The notes below the pieces were generated by a model that worked only from the letters and a program-made list of their open reading frames with translations, had not been told where the DNA came from and did no database searches. Shown here piece after piece: positions 58,976 through 60,000 of a DNA stretch of 60,000 bases. The position numbers and the translations under genes are program-made. Within the stretch, counting starts at the first letter, position 1, and every line of letters begins with the position of its first letter. Origin of the DNA: Strigamia acuminata (taxonomy: Eukaryota; Arthropoda; Chilopoda; Geophilomorpha; Linotaeniidae); NCBI GenBank assembly GCA_949358305.1, contig OX442320.1, positions 2,360,501-2,420,500 on the forward strand, in the 5' to 3' direction.

Positions 58976-59250
58976 ATGAAAGGATCCTTGTGTATTCGTT
59001 TGTGCTTTTTTATTCCTCGTTTTGGCACTAACTGAATTGTAGGTTAAAATCTAATCTATCAAATTTATTCTTCATTTCTTGATTTTCTTGATTTTATTTG
59101 TCATTTTCTTGATTTTTCTGTTTATCTTTTAAAAGTGTTACCGCTGCTAAGGAATGTAAGATTTTGAACCAATATTGCGATGCGGTCGAACCTTGTTGCA
59201 GCAAGTTTGACTGTTCCAATGAAGACAGTAAATGCGTAAAGAAGTACTAG
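58976..59250 (+). pseudogene. ICK peptide gene 4, frameshifted in the signal peptide
   Basis: Exons about 58976-59038 and 59136-59250 mirror ICK gene 1. Exon 1 has six T's where gene 1 has five (near 58996), which shifts the frame and brings an early stop. Exon 2 is intact with C-X6-C-X5-CC-X4-C-X6-C and ends VKKY-stop. Either the gene is freshly dead or the extra T is a sequencing error in a homopolymer. Confidence 0.65.
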
Positions 59251-59972
59251 TAGCTCATTTCGGATGAAAAAATGTGATTTAAATGTATGAATACAAATTA
59301 AAATAAATTATACCATCACGTGTGATGGTGTATAAATAACAACGGTGTCAATTTTTTTGCACTAAAAAAGAAAAAGTAATAACAATTTTCAAAAATTTTT
59401 TGATGAACGGTTAAAAATAGTTGCAGGACGCAATCTATCTGGGTAAAACGATATAACGATATAAAACGATATAAAACGAAGATGTTTAGGTTTCTTCAGT
59501 GTCAAACGGATGTATTTTAAGATGGTGATTTTTGAATTCGGCGCTTTAGCAGACTGCTGTGAGATCTGGTGGTAAATGATGCAACTTTCCCAAATGCAAT
59601 AATGCAACACAGAGATAATTTTGTTTTTATTTTGCAAGTTCATCACAAACTGCACTCATTAAATTTAAAAGTACACCTAATATCGGTTTTTGTCTTCATC
59701 AAATTAATAATAACTAATACCGGTAATGCAACATTAATCCACGTTTATGATACCGGTACTGTATAAATATTCATTTAAACTAACCTTGGGTTTTATTAGG
59801 TATTCTTAACGCTAATATAATTTCCAATTCAAGGAGACGATTATTTAATTAGTTAACGATGATGTTTAGTGTAGGTACTTAAACATAAGTATAAAAACAT
59901 CCGCTAATTTTCAGACAGTAGCGAAGCAAAGTAGTCATTTATTGTCGTGCATATTTGATGAATATTTTCACA
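59251..59972. other. Intergenic copy of 2001-2810
   Basis: Contains the 3' palindrome ACCATCACGTGTGATGGT (59312-59329) after an AATAAA, then the same succession of blocks as the left-hand copy. A short 'aacgatata' tandem stands near 59447-59478. No gene. Confidence 0.65.
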
Positions 59973-60000
59973 ATGAAAAGAGATTTGTATATCCGTTTGG
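59973..60000 (+). CDS. ICK peptide gene 5, cut by the window end
   Basis: ATG 59973 begins MKRDLYIRL, identical in these codons to ICK gene 2 (2811), and the upstream 250 bp are near-identical too. Only nine codons are inside the window. Confidence 0.6.

Noticed and set aside
1-60000. Bacterial or viral origin of the window
   Set aside because: Spliced genes with short GT-AG introns, AATAAA signals and nested integrated retrotransposons with target duplications mark a eukaryotic chromosome.

Overview
The window is a piece of an animal genome, probably an arthropod or similar invertebrate. Evidence: a TELO2-interacting protein 1 (TTI1)-like gene at the left edge broken by 56-73 bp GT-AG introns, two-exon genes for small secreted cysteine-knot peptides, AT-rich intergenic DNA, and transposable elements of animal type (Ty3/gypsy-like, copia-like, DIRS-like, many short inverted-repeat elements). 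The species cannot be named from the sequence; a collembolan or crustacean would fit the very short introns, but that is a guess.

Host genes. Left edge: the 3' end of a TTI1-like gene (91-1231), two tandem inhibitor-cystine-knot (ICK) peptide genes (1737-2000, 2811-3081) and an intact single-exon atlastin/GBP-like GTPase (3564-5246). A second atlastin-like gene starts at 34996 and ends at 44308 but is cut in two by a copia element. The 5' end of a third survives at 48533-48562 with about 400 bp of recognisable upstream sequence. Right edge: more ICK genes (57637-57904 decayed, 58976-59250 frameshifted, 59973 onward cut by the window end) and an orphan signal-peptide exon (56877-56932). The two edges are copies of one another, so this is an expanding atlastin-like/ICK gene cluster swollen by transposons.

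Transposons. A 14.0 kb Ty3/gypsy-type element (element A, 5490-33877, 4-bp target duplication ACTT) carries gag, pol behind a textbook -1 frameshift signal, and a third ORF of unknown function with a cysteine-rich zinc-binding centre. Two elements are nested in it: an apparently intact copia element (9462-14437, duplication AACTT) in gag, and a pol-less gypsy-like element (element B, 20477-29878, duplication GTTG) upstream of the third ORF. B shares A's LTR termini, tRNA-Gln primer site, purine tract and a Gag motif, so it looks like a non-autonomous partner. A second intact copia element (35619-42805, duplication AGAAT) splits the second atlastin-like gene. Further right: a miniature LTR element keeping only an integrase tail (44668-46841) inside an inverted-repeat element (44472-46955), a fold-back element (47119-47909), a DIRS-like tyrosine-recombinase retrotransposon (49260-54089) inserted in an older repeat, and nested MITE-like elements up to 58.9 kb.

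Interplay. In three of the LTR insertions (copia 1, copia 2 and element B) removing the element plus one target duplication restores a continuous host sequence, and both copia insertions leave the interrupted reading frame in phase. LTR pairs are nearly or fully identical by eye, so most of the insertions look recent. Points deserving most attention are the third ORF of element A with its possible spliced expression, the stem-loop array in A's LTR, the A/B partnership, and the DIRS termini with a preserved paralogous target site.
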